Shown here: in pieces, positions 46,871-55,594 of the stretch
How positions within the stretch are numbered: position 1 is the first letter of the stretch
How the letters are laid out: each line of letters opens with the position of its first letter
From: an uncultured bacterium
GTDB lineage: Bacteria; CSSED10-310; CALFER01
Length of the DNA: 64,000 nt
NCBI GenBank assembly: GCA_937951895.1
Contig: CALFER010000067.1
Location: 1-64,000 of the forward strand
Direction: 5' to 3'
Translations under genes and position numbers: made by a program
The notes under the pieces: model-generated
What the model was told of the DNA's origin: nothing
Database searches by the model: none
What the model saw: only the letters and a program-made list of their open reading frames with translations

Positions 46871-47644
46871 ATGAACATTGATCAAATTCCCAAGAGCATT
46901 ACAGATCGAATCGAAGAATACGACCGGAATCTCGACAGATGGACTTACTACGACCTGCTCTACATCACCCGCAATGCAACATCTGATGACATCAAAAAGG
47001 CGTATCGTAAACTGGTCCAGCTCATGCATCCTGATCGCTACGGTATCGATCTGGATTCCGATTACAAGGCAAAGCTTGAACGGATTTTCAATGAAATCAA
47101 TCATGCCTACAATCTGTTGCTCGATGAAGGTGAACGCATCAAGTATGATCAGTCTTTGTACTACGCGGAAGATCATGGACAACCGTTAAAGATTGACAAG
47201 GAAACCCAGGTCGCACAGGCGCAGTATCAGAGAGGTCTCCAAGCGCTTCAAAAAAAGGAAGTCATTCCCGCAATCGAGTTTTTCAAGTCCGCGATAAACC
47301 TTGATCCAGATCAACCGCAATATCATGCGCGACTCGCGATGGCATTATCGAATCATCCCAACCCTCGGGTTCGCAAAGATGCTATTGCTGCCTGCAAAGA
47401 AGCGATAAAACTCAACCAGGAAAATCCTGATTTTCACGCACTCATGGGAAAAATCCATCACAAACTGGGGGATTTGGAAAGCGCTGAGGTCTGCTATCGC
47501 CGTGCATTATCGTGGACACCTCAACATGGACTGGCTCGGCAAGGGCTGGCGGCTATCAACGAGGAGCGTGCGGCAAAAGCACCTCCAACACTATCCGAAA
47601 AACTGAAGTCTTTTTTCAACCCCAAGAAAAAACCCGGGAAATAA
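46871..47644 (+). CDS. J-domain protein with TPR repeats
   Basis: 257 residues from ATG 46871. Residues about 20-105 form a DnaJ domain (YDLLYITRNATSDDIKKAYRK) with the HPD tripeptide in LMHPDRYG. Residues about 115-235 have TPR-type helical repeats (QRGLQALQKKEVIPAIEFFKSAINLDPD; DFHALMGKIHHKLGDLESAEVCYRRAL). It should stimulate a DnaK-type chaperone toward specific clients. It lacks the Gly/Phe and zinc-finger regions of DnaJ itself. Follows alaS by 31 bp. Confidence 0.85.
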   Translation: MNIDQIPKSITDRIEEYDRNLDRWTYYDLLYITRNATSDDIKKAYRKLVQLMHPDRYGIDLDSDYKAKLERIFNEINHAYNLLLDEGERIKYDQSLYYAEDHGQPLKIDKETQVAQAQYQRGLQALQKKEVIPAIEFFKSAINLDPDQPQYHARLAMALSNHPNPRVRKDAIAACKEAIKLNQENPDFHALMGKIHHKLGDLESAEVCYRRALSWTPQHGLARQGLAAINEERAAKAPPTLSEKLKSFFNPKKKPGK

Positions 47645-47673
47645 CGTCGATCAGTGACCGCGGAAGCGATCGG

Positions 47674-48432
47674 TTATCCGTTTTTACCCGCCTGCTCGAG
47701 TTCCTCTGCCCGAGCCAATGAAAACCAGACGACACGGATGATCCTGATCAGATCATTCAGGTCTTGGAAATCATCCCGAGTGTGAGCGTTGTAGTATCCG
47801 ACCGAGAGATTCACCGAAGGACAAAAACCCGAAATGTAGTATGTGTCCGCCATGGTCCCGGTCGCTTCCTCCAGAGAACAACCCCGCCGTTTCCCGAATT
47901 CACGCAGTTTGTCCAAAAAGCCCCGACTGCACATGACACGATCCCGGTATCGGGAGATGATATCGGAGGAGCCTCGTCTATCCAGAGTGAATGCCCAACA
48001 GACATCTCGATAAAAATCGTCAGGGATACGCTGAACCCCCTTCGTCCCGATTTCCTCCTGAACAGTAAAGAGAATTTTGAACGGATGCGTGCAATGTTTG
48101 GCAAGATAGAGTACAGCCGCCAACCCCGCCTTGTCATCACAACCGATCATCACCCCTTCGTTTTCGAAACGGGATGTCATCGGATCGAATACAGTTCTAC
48201 CCAATCCATCTCGGTCCGATTCCTCCTGAACAGTATCGAAATGTGCATTGAGCAGCGGCTGGAAACGTTTCGAGCGCTTCTGTGCCATCAGATTGCCGAC
48301 TCCATCCAGAATCGGCATCCAACCCGATTTTTTAAGATGATCGTAACAATACTCGATAACTCTCGATTCTTGTGTCGAAGGAGAATACAACCCAAACAGA
48401 ACCTTCAGTATCCCGATCAATTCGTGCTTCAT
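47674..48432 (-). CDS. M20/M28-type metallopeptidase
   Basis: 252 residues, ATG with GGGAG upstream. Metal-site motifs are in order: NAHFDTV, IGCDDKAGLA, TVQEEIGTKG, FTLDRRG and NLSVGYYNAHT. This is the di-zinc aminopeptidase/carboxypeptidase pattern but shorter than typical M20 or M42 enzymes (about 350), lacking most of the lid/dimerisation domain. Convergent with the J-domain gene and divergent from the response regulator. A promoter with an internal palindrome lies upstream. Confidence 0.78.
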   Translation of the reverse strand: MKHELIGILKVLFGLYSPSTQESRVIEYCYDHLKKSGWMPILDGVGNLMAQKRSKRFQPLLNAHFDTVQEESDRDGLGRTVFDPMTSRFENEGVMIGCDDKAGLAAVLYLAKHCTHPFKILFTVQEEIGTKGVQRIPDDFYRDVCWAFTLDRRGSSDIISRYRDRVMCSRGFLDKLREFGKRRGCSLEEATGTMADTYYISGFCPSVNLSVGYYNAHTRDDFQDLNDLIRIIRVVWFSLARAEELEQAGKNG

Positions 48433-48482
48433 GGATCAACTCCCGTGCATTCAAGCCTGGAATTCAAGTTTCGTTGCCGATC

Positions 48483-48507
48483 ATTATAGGTTGATCATGC
48501 CATGATC
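48483..48507 (-). promoter_or_regulatory. Minus-strand -10 box with adjacent palindromic operator
   Basis: On the minus strand a perfect TATAAT occupies 48488-48483. Directly upstream, where the -35/-10 spacer would be, lies the inverted repeat GATCATG-C-CATGATC (48493-48507). The -35 box is weak. The layout is that of a repressor-controlled promoter for the peptidase gene starting at 48432. Confidence 0.45.
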
Positions 48508-48627
48508 GCCAGAAGAATACCTCCGTCACCATTGATCAATCCCTCCTGATGCTCTGATCAACATTCAAATCGTATGCCCGTTTGTGATACTCTTCCATCA
48601 GATGGTCGTTTCCACTTCGGAGGCTGT

Positions 48628-49980
48628 ATGGACAGAATTTTGATCGTTGATGATGAACCCGGGATTCGCTCCGCTATTCGCATGATTCTTGAGTATGAAG
48701 GCTATCAGGTCATTGAAGCCGAAGACGGATCAAAAGCCCTCGAGACAGCCCGAAAGCGAAGACCGGATCTTGTTCTGCTGGATTTCAAAATGGAGGGTCT
48801 CGATGGCATGGATATTCTGCAAAAACTGAAACAGGACTATCCGGATCTTCCTGTAATCATGCTATCTGGTCATGGTTCGATCACGACAGCCGTTCAGGCC
48901 ACAAAGTATGGTGCATTCGATTTCCTTGAAAAACCCCCTCAACGCGATCGCATTGTCCTCACAATACGTAACGCGCTGGAGTATGCTCGGCTGAAAACAA
49001 AAGCATCATCGATCGACACCAGACATGAAACGATCATGATCGGCCGATCCAGCGCGCTAGAGGAAGTAATCGAGATCATCAATAAGGTTGCGCATTCAGA
49101 ACTATCGGTGTTGATACGAGGGGAAAGCGGAACCGGAAAGGAATTGGCAGCCGAAGATATCCACCGACGATCACGACGCGCAGGGAATCCGTTTGTCCAG
49201 GTCAATTGCGCGGCAATTCCCGAGGATTTGATTGAAAGCGAGCTATTCGGGCACGAAAAAGGGAGCTTCACGGGAGCGACTGAGCGATTACGCGGCAAGT
49301 TCGAATTGGCACATAACGGTACGCTCTTTCTGGATGAGATTGGCGATATGAGTCTGAGGACACAAGCCAAAGTGCTTCGCGCGATTCAGCTCGGTGAGTT
49401 TCAAAGAGTGGGGGGGGCTCAGACGTTACACGCAGATGTCAGAATCATATCGGCAACGAATCAGGATCTTGAAGAGATGATTGCCGAAGGAACCTTCCGA
49501 GAGGATTTGTTTTACAGAATCAATGTCATTCCGATTGTATTGCCGCCCCTGAGAGAACGCATCGATGATCTGGAAGATCTGGTCACCTATTTTGCATCCC
49601 GGTTCATTCGTCTGAACAACCTGATCGATCTTAAGTTCTCAAGTGACGCGATTGAGTATTTAAAACTTCTTCCATGGACTGGCAACATCCGTGAGTTGAA
49701 GAATGTCATCGAGCGAAATCTGATTTTGTCGCAAGGACCAGTCATTGGGGTGAATGATATCAAAGCGGATCTCGAGCGCTTTTCATCGGAACGGCCACTT
49801 CGATGTAATCCGTCCAGTGATTCACTTTCCAGTTTCAAGGATGAGTCAGAACGGCAGTATCTGTTGTCAAAACTCGATGAGAACCATTGGAACATCAAAG
49901 CCACTGCGCTTGCCATCGGAACGCCGCGATCGAATCTATATAAACGCATGCAGCATCTCAAGATCGAACGGAAGCGTTAG
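48628..49980 (+). CDS. Sigma54-dependent response regulator (NtrC family)
   Basis: 450 residues from ATG 48628, GGAGG 5 nt upstream; a longer frame from 48574 lacks a ribosome site. Receiver domain with phospho-acceptor Asp52 (VLLDFKM), AAA+ domain with Walker A GESGTGKE, the sigma54-contact loop as GSFTGA rather than GAFTGA, Walker B LFLDEIGDM, and a Fis-type helix-turn-helix at the end (NIKATALAIGTPRSNLYKRM). NtrX-like in layout. No cognate kinase is adjacent. It shares the upstream region with the peptidase gene. Confidence 0.92.
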   Translation: MDRILIVDDEPGIRSAIRMILEYEGYQVIEAEDGSKALETARKRRPDLVLLDFKMEGLDGMDILQKLKQDYPDLPVIMLSGHGSITTAVQATKYGAFDFLEKPPQRDRIVLTIRNALEYARLKTKASSIDTRHETIMIGRSSALEEVIEIINKVAHSELSVLIRGESGTGKELAAEDIHRRSRRAGNPFVQVNCAAIPEDLIESELFGHEKGSFTGATERLRGKFELAHNGTLFLDEIGDMSLRTQAKVLRAIQLGEFQRVGGAQTLHADVRIISATNQDLEEMIAEGTFREDLFYRINVIPIVLPPLRERIDDLEDLVTYFASRFIRLNNLIDLKFSSDAIEYLKLLPWTGNIRELKNVIERNLILSQGPVIGVNDIKADLERFSSERPLRCNPSSDSLSSFKDESERQYLLSKLDENHWNIKATALAIGTPRSNLYKRMQHLKIERKR

Positions 49981-50025
49981 GATCGAGATCCTCATCATCT
50001 CTTTGCCTCCGTTTCTCTCAAGATG

Positions 50026-50076
50026 GTGCGCCCTGCCGGGCGCACAAAAAAAAAGCGCCAGGCTTTCGCCTGGCGC
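50026..50076 (-). terminator. Double hairpin; minus-strand intrinsic terminator
   Basis: Two stem-loops lie end to end around a run of nine A (50046-50054): GTGCGCCC/GGGCGCAC (50026-50045) and GCGCCAGGC-TTTC-GCCTGGCGC (50055-50076). Read on the minus strand, the second hairpin is followed by nine U, a textbook terminator for the gene at 50095-50568. On the plus strand it could weakly stop the response regulator transcript. Confidence 0.85.
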
Positions 50077-50094
50077 TTCGTCGTTTCAGCTGAA

Positions 50095-50568
50095 TTACAT
50101 TCCAGCAACACCGTGCGGGTTACCCGGATCAACAACGGTGTATCCCGGCATCATGTGGCCTGAGCCAAAGGATGTGGTCTGGTAGTAGCCGTGACCATAG
50201 ATGCACGCCCAAACATAGATGCAATCCCACTCGGCTGTTTCTGCGGGTGTATCGATCGTGTATGTGCCATAGCCAAGTTTGTCATCGTTCAGGTATGGAT
50301 ACCATTCGGCGCCTTCAGTGGCAGGCTGGAAGCAAGCACCAGCGGCGATCGTGGCTGATGTCGAGGCAACGAATGCGCCGTCGACTTCTTTCAGGGTAAT
50401 TGTGGCGGTAACACTGCCGGTCGGATGGAAGTTCGTGACGCTCCAGAAAGTGAAGCAGTCCCAACCGTGCTGCCAGAACGCATACGGCCAAACTTCATCT
50501 GTGAATGCAACATTGCTCATCAAACCGATTGCAAGAACCATCGTCAGCGCTAACAGAGCCTTTTTCAT
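50095..50568 (-). CDS. Small exported Trp/Tyr-rich protein of unknown function
   Basis: 157 residues, ATG with a strong AAGGAGG site. A signal peptide (MKKALLALTMVLAIGLMSNVAFT) precedes a compact beta-rich domain with four cysteines and many aromatics (WPYAFWQHGWDCFTFWSVTN; WDCIYVWACIYGHGYY). I do not recognise the family. It has its own terminator and a structured leader (inverted repeat at 50608-50668), suggesting an individually expressed, possibly abundant product. Preceded on the same strand by a GspC-like lipoprotein gene. Confidence 0.85.
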   Translation of the reverse strand: MKKALLALTMVLAIGLMSNVAFTDEVWPYAFWQHGWDCFTFWSVTNFHPTGSVTATITLKEVDGAFVASTSATIAAGACFQPATEGAEWYPYLNDDKLGYGTYTIDTPAETAEWDCIYVWACIYGHGYYQTTSFGSGHMMPGYTVVDPGNPHGVAGM

Positions 50569-50607
50569 TTCACATCCTCCTTTTCCTTCTCAGGAATTGA
50601 TTGAAAT

Positions 50608-50668
50608 CCTGGGAGTAATCTCCCTTTCTGGCAATGTAAACCGGTGATCGCCAGAAAGGTTCCCCAGG
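50608..50668 (-). repeat. Long interrupted inverted repeat upstream of the small exported protein
   Basis: Perfect 10-bp arms CCTTTCTGGC (50623-50632) and GCCAGAAAGG (50650-50659) with a 17-nt loop, extended by outer arms CCTGGG (50608-50613) and CCCAGG (50663-50668). It lies in the 141-bp gap between the lipoprotein gene and the small protein gene. In the minus orientation no U-run follows, so a leader structure is more likely than a terminator. Confidence 0.7.
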
Positions 50669-50709
50669 AAAATAGTTTTTTTTTCGATGACCTCACCGAT
50701 GCCTCGTCT

Positions 50710-51549
50710 CTACCTGCCACACATCTGGGATTCACCAGATGGATACGAATCGCCTCCGCAGATGGATGACGCTGGAGATGATGGCGCGGGCTCCTTTTCC
50801 TTCTGCATGTCATTCGCATTATCCGGTTTCTGATCGGAACCCATGTCTTCCATCTGCCTCCCTGCCGAGCGATCAACTTGTGTCGCTGACCGATCAGGAG
50901 AACTGCTTGCCTTTCCGGAGGAAGCAACGGCTGGTTCTTTCGGTCTTTCGAAGGCGGGCCTGGAGGCTTGGGCGCTCGGCTGACGTTTGCCGGATTCCTT
51001 CCCTGTTTTGTCTGCACCGCCAGGCTTTCCTCCCCCTTGTGCTCGCTCGGAAGGTTTTAATAAAACGACCGAGAGACTGTCGCCATTCCGGAGAACAACC
51101 CTGTCTTTTTTAATTTCTTCCAGAGTGTACTCCCCGATTTTGTCACCAAGAGCCACCCGTTGCGTTTTTCCTTTTTTCTCAGCGTCCTTCTTATTGATGA
51201 TAAAAGCGAACATTTCCTCCTGATCGGTAGAAATCGTGCCCACGAGCTTGAGGCTATCCAGCTCGACAGCAGGCTGTTTGGGTGCAGGTGTAGGTTCAAC
51301 GGTCTTCCCGCTGTCGGAATCGGAGAATGATCGGTCCGAACTGAATAGATTGGACTCGGTCACCAGATCGAAAGCCGATGCTTCGTTCTTGCCGGGCTTG
51401 ATCGGAAGAATATTGCTGCCATCAGCATCCGGCATCTCGATCGAAGGTTCATACTGCGAAGATTGGGAGGCAGGTTCAGTATCGACACTGGAATCCGAAC
51501 CGCATCCCATCAGAAAAAAAACCAACCCGACTCCTATGAGAATTCTCAT
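50710..51549 (-). CDS. Lipoprotein with GspC/PilP-like domain
   Basis: 279 residues from ATG 51549; an in-frame TTG at 51555 has a better-placed GGTGG. Signal sequence with lipobox FLMGC (Cys16). A segment near residues 60-170 resembles the GspC homology region or PilP: ESNLFSSDRSF, LVGTISTDQEEMFAFI, VALGDKIGEYTLEEIKKDRVVLRNGD. The last 110 residues are low-complexity, rich in Ser, Pro, Lys and Gln, and end with a Cys pair. Such proteins link inner and outer membrane parts of type II secretion or type IV pili. No other secretin-system gene is present nearby. Confidence 0.7.
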   Translation of the reverse strand: MRILIGVGLVFFLMGCGSDSSVDTEPASQSSQYEPSIEMPDADGSNILPIKPGKNEASAFDLVTESNLFSSDRSFSDSDSGKTVEPTPAPKQPAVELDSLKLVGTISTDQEEMFAFIINKKDAEKKGKTQRVALGDKIGEYTLEEIKKDRVVLRNGDSLSVVLLKPSERAQGGGKPGGADKTGKESGKRQPSAQASRPAFERPKEPAVASSGKASSSPDRSATQVDRSAGRQMEDMGSDQKPDNANDMQKEKEPAPSSPASSICGGDSYPSGESQMCGR

Positions 51550-51567
51550 TATCAAAACTGCGCCACC

Positions 51568-52632
51568 TTATTTCTTCTTGTCGGGAGCAGGCGGATACGT
51601 AAAATCGATCGGTTTCCAATCCGCGCCTCGATTGATGGACAAGTCAATACCCTTGTCGTTGGATATGATGATGCGTTCATGGTTTGTCGGGTCGATCGAT
51701 ACTGTGTACGAGATACCGCAGCGCCTGTTCATGAAATCAACTTCATATCGCTTATCTTTGATTTGAAGTCCCACAGGTGACGTTCCCATACCTGCGATGA
51801 AATACTGATTCGTGGATTCGGGGTGAGATACGATATGCAGAGGCATCAGATTCATATTCTTGAAACTGAAATACTCGCTGTTTTCGCCAATCGGGATATA
51901 CGAAATACCGGTTCTCATGGCAACATATCCGTGCGGGATGGCTTTTTCGGGGATGGATCGTAGAGATTCCGATTTCCATTCTCCTGATAGGCGTCCATAT
52001 TCAGGGGTTGTAATGAGATAGTTCGATGGCCGAAACGGATCCGGCATCATCATGATGATCGATTTTCCCAGTTCCGGAGTCAGAGCGGCCGGAGACTTCA
52101 CAAGCCATGTCTTTCCCCCATCCTCGCTTCGGTAAATTTTGGTGTCTTCCGCTGCGAGAACAATCGCCGGGTCTTGCGGGTTGTACAGGATGAATCGAAT
52201 TCTGCCAACAGGATCCGAACTCATCTGGGGCACAAGTTCGACATTCGCTTTCCCTGCCGAATAATGAACATGATAGAATCGACCTGACGCTGTGGCGACA
52301 TATCCAGAGTTGGGATTGGCGGGGTTCACAGCGAGACTCGAGATCGACTCCTTTTCGATGATCTGATCGATCACCTGCTTCTCGTCGATGTTTATCAGTT
52401 TTAGTCCATCGATTCTGCCCCACAGAACATTTCCCGGTTTATCCGAGAAGAAAGCAGCATATTGAGGAATACTCAATTGAACAGTTTCCGCTCCGGTCGC
52501 CATCTGTCCCGGGATTGCCGATTGTCCGCCCGTCATCGGCATCCCCTGTGCTCCGACAAACCGTGGCGTCAGCATTCCAAGCATCAGCAGAAAAACATGC
52601 AGGCTGTTCAATGAAAAAACCTTAGTCCTCAT
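51568..52632 (-). CDS. Exported BNR/Asp-box repeat (beta-propeller) protein
   Basis: 354 residues from ATG 52632 (GGAGG 6 nt upstream). Signal peptide VFLLMLGMLTPRFVGAQG. At least two Asp-box motifs are visible, SEDGGKTW and INRGADW, with repeats of the type AVNPANPNSGYVAT and LYNPQDPAIVLAAEDTKIYRSEDGG, as in Ycf48/sortilin/BNR propellers. No sialidase catalytic residues are evident, so a binding or assembly role is likely. It ends 18 bp before the GspC-like lipoprotein gene, suggesting the two are cotranscribed. Confidence 0.8.
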   Translation of the reverse strand: MRTKVFSLNSLHVFLLMLGMLTPRFVGAQGMPMTGGQSAIPGQMATGAETVQLSIPQYAAFFSDKPGNVLWGRIDGLKLINIDEKQVIDQIIEKESISSLAVNPANPNSGYVATASGRFYHVHYSAGKANVELVPQMSSDPVGRIRFILYNPQDPAIVLAAEDTKIYRSEDGGKTWLVKSPAALTPELGKSIIMMMPDPFRPSNYLITTPEYGRLSGEWKSESLRSIPEKAIPHGYVAMRTGISYIPIGENSEYFSFKNMNLMPLHIVSHPESTNQYFIAGMGTSPVGLQIKDKRYEVDFMNRRCGISYTVSIDPTNHERIIISNDKGIDLSINRGADWKPIDFTYPPAPDKKK

Positions 52633-52676
52633 ATCATACCTCCATCGTTGCATCCTAATCAGCACCTTGGTGAAAG

Positions 52677-54695
52677 TCAATCGAACCCCAACGATCCCGG
52701 ATATTGATCCCAGTACCCCACGACAGGATCGACCAGCCATGTCCGCGCGTCTGATGTCGATTCAACACTGATGCAGAGCAGACCATTTTCAGACTTCATC
52801 GCAGGAACAACGCATATCTCGCTTGAAAGGTTCGATGTTTCCGGTAATTGTCGAGTCAGGATGACATTCTGATCCGTTTCTGTCTCCCATAAAATCCGTA
52901 GTGTAACCGGTTGGAAATCGTGCTCCAGAACTCCCATTTTGAAAACAAACGGGCCCCTCGTCATTACGGCAAAGCAGATTTGCCCCGTGCCATCCAGACG
53001 ATACGACGACCATGAGCTTCCCGCGATATCGACTGTGTCGAACTCGACCATTCCATCGACCGATTCCGGTATCAAATCAGGTAAAAGATGCTCTTGATGG
53101 CTTGGATAAGAAAAGATCATGAAGTTTTCCACCATCCCAATCTGGAAGAAATGGCGATCGATCCAATGGAAAAGATCAGGATACGCCTGCGAGAATTTGC
53201 GCACGGGAACATTATCCAAAGGTAGATCATTGATGATGAATCCAGCGATCGTGGTTTGCTTGAGGATACCGAGTATCTGTTCAGTTCTGTTGTGTTCCAT
53301 CTGTCCGGGCAGGAGCCATTCGTTCCGAAGCGGATTGGGTCTTCTCAATAGAAAATTCCAGATCGGATTGAAAGGGAAGCATACCAATGCTCCTTCGGTC
53401 GGCAGAATCCTGTCTGCGATCTCCACAGTCTTCTCGACAACTCCTCCCGTGTGAAAATCTGTCGCAACACTCAATCGGTCGATCTCGACTCGATATGTTT
53501 CACGTTTCATCCTCCCGATTGAGCAGTATTGAACGGGATGGATGATCAGAGCGTCGACCATGAACAATCCAGCCAGAATCGACACCACAAGATAATTCAA
53601 CAATCTGAATGCCATTCCCGTTGCGAACGACGAGCGAAACATCGTCGATACACATGGAATAGCGATAATCGGAACGACTCTCAGGAAATTACCGTACCCG
53701 GCTCGCCAGATCACCAGGCCCAGAGAAAAACAAGCGATGGCATAATATGCTTGCGCGGTACCCCGAACCCGATCTCCTGCCCGTAAGTTCTTGATCCAGC
53801 AAAAGATCAACGTCGGGAATGACATGAGTATCAACGTACTTTGAAAACCCTTCCAGAATCCATTCTGAATCCAGTAATCGGCATTCCAGATCTGAGGCCA
53901 TTCCAGCCCCATTCCCGGCTGCCCTGCGATCGCAATCCGGGAATACTCAAGGAAATACTCGCGAACAATGCCACACCCTCCCAGATAATGAATCAATACC
54001 AGCCAGGGGATCGCAGGGGAAAGGAGAAGGAGCAGCAAACGAACCGCTGCCTGGATGTTCGCAGAGCGACTGCGGATATCTGAGATGCGGGCCGGAATCA
54101 ACACACCGAGAAAAAAAACGACCGCAAACACACCGACTTCGACCCTGAACCAGATGGTTAAGCCGGAAATGCATCCCGCGATGATTCCAGTTCGGATGTC
54201 GACATGTTCCAGCATCAGGAACGAGGCAAGCATGACGGATAGCAGAGAAAGCGTAAAAAAGCGGTAGTAGTAAGGGCTTGGAGCCGAGAGGAAGATGGCC
54301 AGTGTGATCAGGGCAGGAACACGACCCGATACGGTTCGGGCCAGGAAAAAAACGAGTCCACCCATGATTCCGCTGAGCAGGGAGATCAGGAATCTCGGCC
54401 CGTCAACATTCCCGTCCGACAGCAACAAACCTGCTGCGGAGATCAGATAGCGTGCCGGAGGATATGACAGAAAGTCGCGTATCGGAACGTCTCCGTCCAG
54501 GATCCTCTGGGCACCGCTCAAGAGCACGCCCTCATCCCACAGATTGACGCCGCAGTGCTGATAGCTGAGAAAGTACAGTGAACTGAAGATGCAGGCGAGC
54601 AGGGATTCTCTGCCGTGAGATACATGCCAGTTCAAGGGGCCACATTGAGATTTCTTGACTTGAATTGGATCAGTCCCTAAGTTGTAATCTTGCAT
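52677..54695 (-). CDS. Polytopic GT-C-type membrane glycosyltransferase
   Basis: 672 residues from ATG 54695; ATG 54728 is an alternative that would overlap the divergent gene. Neither has a clear ribosome site. Around eleven hydrophobic helices fill residues 35-430, with the GT-C/PMT-type motif NLWDEGVLLSGAQRILDGDVP in the first external loop, followed by a periplasmic C-terminal domain of 240 residues. These enzymes transfer sugars from polyprenyl-phosphate donors. Its neighbours on the other strand are a GT2 enzyme and a polyprenyl sugar transferase, so a shared surface-glycan pathway is likely. Confidence 0.75.
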   Translation of the reverse strand: MQDYNLGTDPIQVKKSQCGPLNWHVSHGRESLLACIFSSLYFLSYQHCGVNLWDEGVLLSGAQRILDGDVPIRDFLSYPPARYLISAAGLLLSDGNVDGPRFLISLLSGIMGGLVFFLARTVSGRVPALITLAIFLSAPSPYYYRFFTLSLLSVMLASFLMLEHVDIRTGIIAGCISGLTIWFRVEVGVFAVVFFLGVLIPARISDIRSRSANIQAAVRLLLLLLSPAIPWLVLIHYLGGCGIVREYFLEYSRIAIAGQPGMGLEWPQIWNADYWIQNGFWKGFQSTLILMSFPTLIFCWIKNLRAGDRVRGTAQAYYAIACFSLGLVIWRAGYGNFLRVVPIIAIPCVSTMFRSSFATGMAFRLLNYLVVSILAGLFMVDALIIHPVQYCSIGRMKRETYRVEIDRLSVATDFHTGGVVEKTVEIADRILPTEGALVCFPFNPIWNFLLRRPNPLRNEWLLPGQMEHNRTEQILGILKQTTIAGFIINDLPLDNVPVRKFSQAYPDLFHWIDRHFFQIGMVENFMIFSYPSHQEHLLPDLIPESVDGMVEFDTVDIAGSSWSSYRLDGTGQICFAVMTRGPFVFKMGVLEHDFQPVTLRILWETETDQNVILTRQLPETSNLSSEICVVPAMKSENGLLCISVESTSDARTWLVDPVVGYWDQYPGSLGFD

Positions 54696-54711
54696 CCGGG
54701 AGGTCTTTCGA

Positions 54712-55590
54712 TTGATCAGCGTGATCATTGTGAATTATAAGGTAGCGGAATTATTGGTCAATGCCATCGAGTCGGTTTATCGATCAACCGCCACCGATGC
54801 TCTGGAAGTCATCGTTATCGACAATCACTCCGAGGACGATTCCAGGTATCGAGTGACCCAGCGCTTTGATCAGGTCGTCTGGATTCAGAATCAGGAAAAC
54901 ATGGGGTTTGCCCACGCAGTCAACCAGGGGCTGAGACTCGCCCAAGGAGATACACTCGTTCTGCTCAACCCGGATTCCATCCTCGATCCCGAATGTTTGG
55001 ATCAACTGCGGATCTGTTTGGGATCGGATCCCCAGATCGGCATAGCGGGTGGCCGCATCCTCAACCCGGACGGATCGATTCAGAAGCAATGCCGACGAAA
55101 CATTCCGACGTTGAGAAGCGCATTTTTCAGATTGACTTTATTATCTGATCTGTTTCCATCTCTGCAGCTCGCGCACGAATATGAAATCGATCGAATCGAC
55201 GATCAGTCTGTTTCAGATGTCGGGGCGGTGTCAGGTTCGTTGATGGTGTTCTCCCGTCGACTTCTCCATGACATCGGGTTTCTCGATGATACATTCTTTC
55301 TATTCGGAGAGGATCTTGATTACTGCCTTCGAGCGAGAAATGCCGGATATCGAGTCGTGTATTGCCCGTATGCATCGGCCACACACCTCAGAGGAGAGAG
55401 CAGGAAAAAGAGGCCGTTCAGAACGCTGTGGCATACCCATCACGCCATGTCGCTGTTCTACAGGAAGCACTTTCGAGATACGCATCCTTTCCCGATTCGG
55501 ACTGCGGTTCGGCTGGGGATCTGGTGCCGCTGGATCGTATTGACGATTGCTGAAGGCATCCGAGTGCCAATTTCAGGCCATACGAGGTAG
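54712..55590 (+). CDS. GT2-family glycosyltransferase
   Basis: 292 residues. TTG start at 54712 with GGGAGG 8 nt upstream; the protein then begins SVIIVNYKVAELL exactly as in the family. GT-A features: VIDNHSEDDS, GFAHAVNQGL, LVLLNPDS (DxD-like), GGRILNPDG and FLFGEDLDYCLRA. It resembles WbbL-type rhamnosyltransferases acting on lipid-linked oligosaccharides. It starts 17 bp from the divergent membrane glycosyltransferase start and ends 4 bp before the next gene. Confidence 0.87.
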   Translation: MISVIIVNYKVAELLVNAIESVYRSTATDALEVIVIDNHSEDDSRYRVTQRFDQVVWIQNQENMGFAHAVNQGLRLAQGDTLVLLNPDSILDPECLDQLRICLGSDPQIGIAGGRILNPDGSIQKQCRRNIPTLRSAFFRLTLLSDLFPSLQLAHEYEIDRIDDQSVSDVGAVSGSLMVFSRRLLHDIGFLDDTFFLFGEDLDYCLRARNAGYRVVYCPYASATHLRGESRKKRPFRTLWHTHHAMSLFYRKHFRDTHPFPIRTAVRLGIWCRWIVLTIAEGIRVPISGHTR

Positions 55591-55594
55591 AAGG

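Noticed and set aside
50565..51017. Minus-strand open frame overlapping the lipoprotein gene
   Set aside because: It reads the low-complexity tail of the GspC-like lipoprotein in another frame and has no independent support.
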